Assembly: GCA_026874595.1 (NCBI GenBank)
Contig: CM049320.1
Coordinates: forward strand, 31,034,214-31,098,213
DNA: 64,000 bases
Reading direction: 5' to 3'
Source of the DNA: Sipunculus nudus
Lineage: Eukaryota; Annelida; Sipuncula; Golfingiida; Sipunculidae
How positions within the stretch are numbered: position 1 is the first letter of the stretch; every line of letters begins with the position of its first letter. Below, piece by piece: positions 60,414 to 64,000 of this stretch. The notes below the pieces were generated by a model, which did not search any database, was not told the DNA's origin, and worked only from the letters and a program-made list of their open reading frames with translations. The position numbers were made by a program, and so were the translations under genes.

Positions 60414-63238
60414 CTGTAATTATAATTACATAATTATATTAACGATGCATATCATTTGAGAGATATGATACATATATTCTAACGAACATGTCAGTTATAT
60501 TTTCCCACCGGATATAAGTACAAATTATAAGCAGGAAATGTAAAGTTTATATTTGAGAATTTATAATGCCTGTGGATTTATGGCTTTCTGGCTCAAGACC
60601 AAATTAAGTGTTGCTGTGTCTTTTCCCTCGAGTATTAATTTGTTCTTGGTTAAGTTTATAGTTAATAGTTATCCTAAAGAATGTACCTTACAGACCTTGG
60701 ACGAAACAGGCATCCGTTACGTGGTATTCACGTGCAGGAAATACATTTCAGGTACGTTACAGTGGTAAATAAAAGCATGACAAGACTGATATTTCAGGTT
60801 TATTATAAGGTACTGCATTAGCAAGTTTATATAGAAATACTGAAGAGCGCAGGTGATTCTTGTTATGGTTATATACATCAAAGTTCAGGTGAATGAGAGT
60901 TACACCTTAATGTCAGCTCCTTTTATTACCTCACCTGCGGATCACGTATGGCTTAAATAAATACACAATGGCAGCAGACCATGTAAGCAGTAAGAGCGTT
61001 GAGAGTACAATGATCAAAGTTGTACTGATACTAGTAACTTCCCCTCTTGGATAAAGCCTAGGAGGATTGGAGTCTAGAAATTGATAAAAAAAATAAAAAT
61101 ATGCTAATTATTTCTACATAAAGAATCGTTCTGCCTAGTAACCTTGCTGTTTGTAAATCAATTACAATAAACCAAATGTTAAAGCTATATAGAAGCATGA
61201 TTTCATAGCTACGACTCGAAAATTAATCGCCTTAAATGCAGAACCACATTTCCAGGAATCTAAATAAACTGTTTAAATGAAAAAACATAAACGTACCATA
61301 AACTTTCTTTTTCGTTTTACAGTACGGTCTAACCTCATCTGAAATTAATTTGAAAAAAAAATGTATGAAACGTTCATCTATGGTAGAATAGGAGAAAAAC
61401 AAAATGCACAGGTCTTTTGGATATTGGATTGTCTTTGTCTTTTATCCAGTTCCTATTTCAAATCAGTCGTCACAGATAAATACTTTTATATTAGGTAAAA
61501 ACATTATAAGGATGAAAATGAGATCTTGACACACATTCCTGGCAGATCACTTTTGAGGTTTGGTTGCAGCTCCATCGCTTCCAGTGTCCAGTCTCTAGGT
61601 CAAGGACAGCACATCGTCCCTTGTCCTTCTTCGCGGATCGTCCCCAGTACACACGACAGGGTGGACGAGATCCTTGATCTAATCAAACATATGTATTAAA
61701 TTGACTCGTCGTATTTCATCATCACTATAAAAAGAAGAATTTACCTTTCTGGAATTAGTCAATTGCAAAATTGACTACTATCTGGCACATTCTTTGTAAT
61801 ACCAAACGGGCGATGTCCAAATGTTGTGTAAATCATCCTGTTGTATGCAGATAGGGACTGAAATCGCCTATTGCATGAATTTTGTTTCCGCAACAACAGC
61901 GGACAACAGGATACGTGCCGAACGAGTTTTGAAAACTAAACGGTTGAGATCCACATCCAATACAAATCAAACGTCGGACATTGTGCCGATTACAAAAGGG
62001 TAAGGACAACGAAAGAGATAACCTTCAAGATCACTTCAATTCAACCGTATGTTTGCCAACTAGCCCCCATGTGTTTAAACATTATGCTAACGTTCAACCA
62101 AATGTTAATGCTCCAATAGGAGGCCAGCTTGATGATGATAAACAAATAACCTTGAAAAGGACTACGCAGAATCCAGTCTCTCCTTCTGAGTCCTATGAAA
62201 ACTTCGTTTTTGACCTTAGAACTAGTCCTTGGTAATGCCTCTTTCGGATGGATGACCAAATCAGCACCCTGAGCTTGACACAGAGCTCTGGCAGAATACC
62301 AGCTGTAGGCCCCATGGTGAATGGTTATAGTCCAATTAAGTGACTCATCACAGTCATGGTAAGGTATGAATGCAGGACAGATGGTGCCTGAAATGAGAGT
62401 CACGTTTGCGAGGAATTCAAGGTTCCTTTGGAACATTTGCCTTAACGTGTTAGTAAGTGTAGTTGTCTCATGGAATTTATATGTAATTACCATGTTATAT
62501 CATATCAGAAAATATACATATCTACAAAGAAAAAAAGACTGGGTAACCCTTGCATATGCACGCGTTCCTTCATTGTCATGGTATAATTGTTTCCCGCACC
62601 GGGACAATATATTTGATACAAATTTCATTTCAACAAATCGACCGACTGACCTTTTTCATGCTGGCAAGCATAGTTGTTGGGTTGTCATAAAAACAATTTG
62701 CAGTCTTTATTGTTCGACTTTCATAACTATATTCGGCACAACCATCTTCCGCCATTTTCGTTAATTCAGATGTATTACCTAAAACAAAAAAATATAATCA
62801 GTACAACAGAAAAAAAAATATTAAAAAAACTGTATTTCTAAAAAATAAACAACACCCCCAGGTTGAATAAATCCCTGCTTATTTTATATTTATTTTTTTA
62901 ATATAATTACAGTGAAAATTTTATTTTGCTCGGAAGAGGCAGCTTGGACACTCTTAGTGCTTATTATTAGAGAAATAAATGATATAAAGATACTGTCCTA
63001 CTTATTTCTTTCCCATTGACCCAGGTCCAGTTGCTGAATTCTTTCTCTTGCAATGACAACCAGATTTGGCTCATGTTATATTTTATCATGATTTCTAAAA
63101 GAGTACGATGATCTTTGATGTCTTGGTCCACAGGCAGGGTAGTGTTTCTACAGTAGGCTCCACATTGCCGCTCAGCCTCATCCCATGTGAGACTTTTATT
63201 AATATACACAAATTCGTTCTTCTCATGTTCAAAACGAA
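59816..63238 (-). pseudogene. Two-CTLD receptor, copy 3 (1-bp deletion in CTLD1; signal exon beyond the window)
   Basis: Exons: 63002-63238, 62651-62778, 62151-62387, 61535-61672, 60935-61073 and 59816-60413. The signal exon lies right of 64000. Tail (199 codons with stop) and transmembrane exons are open and keep YSEI, YDKI, GYQMN and NPIYITV. The second CTLD1 exon is 128 nt rather than 129: one G is missing in the codons before YACQ, which shifts the frame, loses the last CTLD1 cysteine and leads to a stop in the next exon. The rest of the gene looks functional, so the break is either very recent or a sequencing error in a G run. Confidence 0.75.
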
Positions 63239-63789
63239 CTGGAAGAAGACACAAATTAGGACAGGAGTAACATCCCTACAAAGATGTTTAAACTGAATCC
63301 ATGTTTTACAATTATTACACTCATCCATAGGTTTTTAATTGTATATATACAGCCATACATTCAGATGTAAAGTATTTGTAGACTTTTAAAACATATGACT
63401 GAATATTTTATATAGGCCTATGTGTAATTATTATAAACAGATATAGCTACGGAATTACAATCTTGAACTCTGCGGTGTTAAAAGGTATATAGTTATGAGA
63501 AGGTATGGTCGCTGCATGATGATCCTACATTGGTCATGCGTGCTAATCTTATCTGACAAAATTACACGAGTGGTGTAAATGACAATGATGATTAATAATA
63601 CACGATACTAATATTTGAACAGCATGTTTCTGATTTGTGTTTCAGGATATCCTTCCACAAGCCTATTTAAGATTGAAAGGCTATATTCTTTCACAATTTT
63701 ATTGTAATAAGCAATTTAATAATAATAATAATAAAAATAAGTATATATTATAATAATAATTATAATAATAATAAAATAAAAATTATTAA

Positions 63790-63836
<47 letters not shown>

Positions 63837-64000
63837 TATTATTATTATTATCACAACAACAATAATGATTGTTATTGTAGAAACATGGCATTCACAGGAA
63901 GGGAAGTTAGCTCAGTTCCTATCATATTTTGTTCAGTCCTGTTTGATATAATGGATAAAAAAACTGTGGCATCTATCAAGTAGTAACATCCTATCTTGGG
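63239..64000. repeat. Intron of copy 3, nearly identical to copy 1
   Basis: This stretch matches 43524-44290 with very few differences, including the compound AAT/ATT microsatellite at 63717-63852. Copy 2 is visibly more diverged over the same region. Confidence 0.85.

Overview
This is a stretch of animal nuclear DNA, not a microbial replicon. It is AT-rich and low in gene density, its coding sequence is split by GT-AG introns, and it is full of microsatellites, decayed retroelements, MITEs and tandem repeats. The gene content (expanded C-type lectin-like receptors, a carbohydrate sulfotransferase, a CRT-like transporter) and the repeats rich in TGACCTTTGACC suggest a lophotrochozoan. A bivalve mollusc is my best guess; this is inference.

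Layout. 1-4600: the 5' part of a CRT-like transporter gene on the minus strand, with a MITE to its left. 5500-8160: a decayed LINE. 11640-13675: a 34-bp minisatellite of about 60 units. 15946-19951: a dead Ty3/gypsy-type LTR element that has lost its reverse transcriptase. 21865-22182: a LINE fragment. 22637-27915: a carbohydrate sulfotransferase gene on the plus strand, whose 4.15-kb intron carries a repeat of about 320 bp with CTCF-like motifs. 30917-34232: a 3.3-kb segment with inverted termini made of GATAATGTAA-like motifs. 34469-34630: an isolated terminal exon. 37300-38720: broken, unrecognised coding-like sequence.

39390-64000 is the most striking part. It holds three paralogous genes on the minus strand, head to tail, for a membrane receptor with a signal peptide, two C-type lectin-like domains, one transmembrane helix and a cytoplasmic tail of about 165 residues. 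The tail has conserved YxxI/V tyrosines, a hemITAM-like acidic-Y-S-E-I site and a C-terminal NPIY motif. Copy 1 (40118-44591) reads through seven exons in a consistent phase. Copy 2 (about 51121-55026) has a 1-bp insertion that stops it inside the transmembrane exon, and its tail exon is decayed. Copy 3 (from 59816, running off the window) has a 1-bp deletion in the first lectin domain. A lone C-type lectin exon on the opposite strand lies left of copies 1 and 3. A duplication junction is visible at about 57880, and a LINE with a perfect 12-bp target duplication has landed in one duplicate while the matching site in the other is empty.

The genes do not form a pathway that I can see. The sulfotransferase makes, and the lectin-like receptors may bind, cell-surface ligands, but linking the two would be speculation. 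All exon joins were read by eye from phase and splice consensus.
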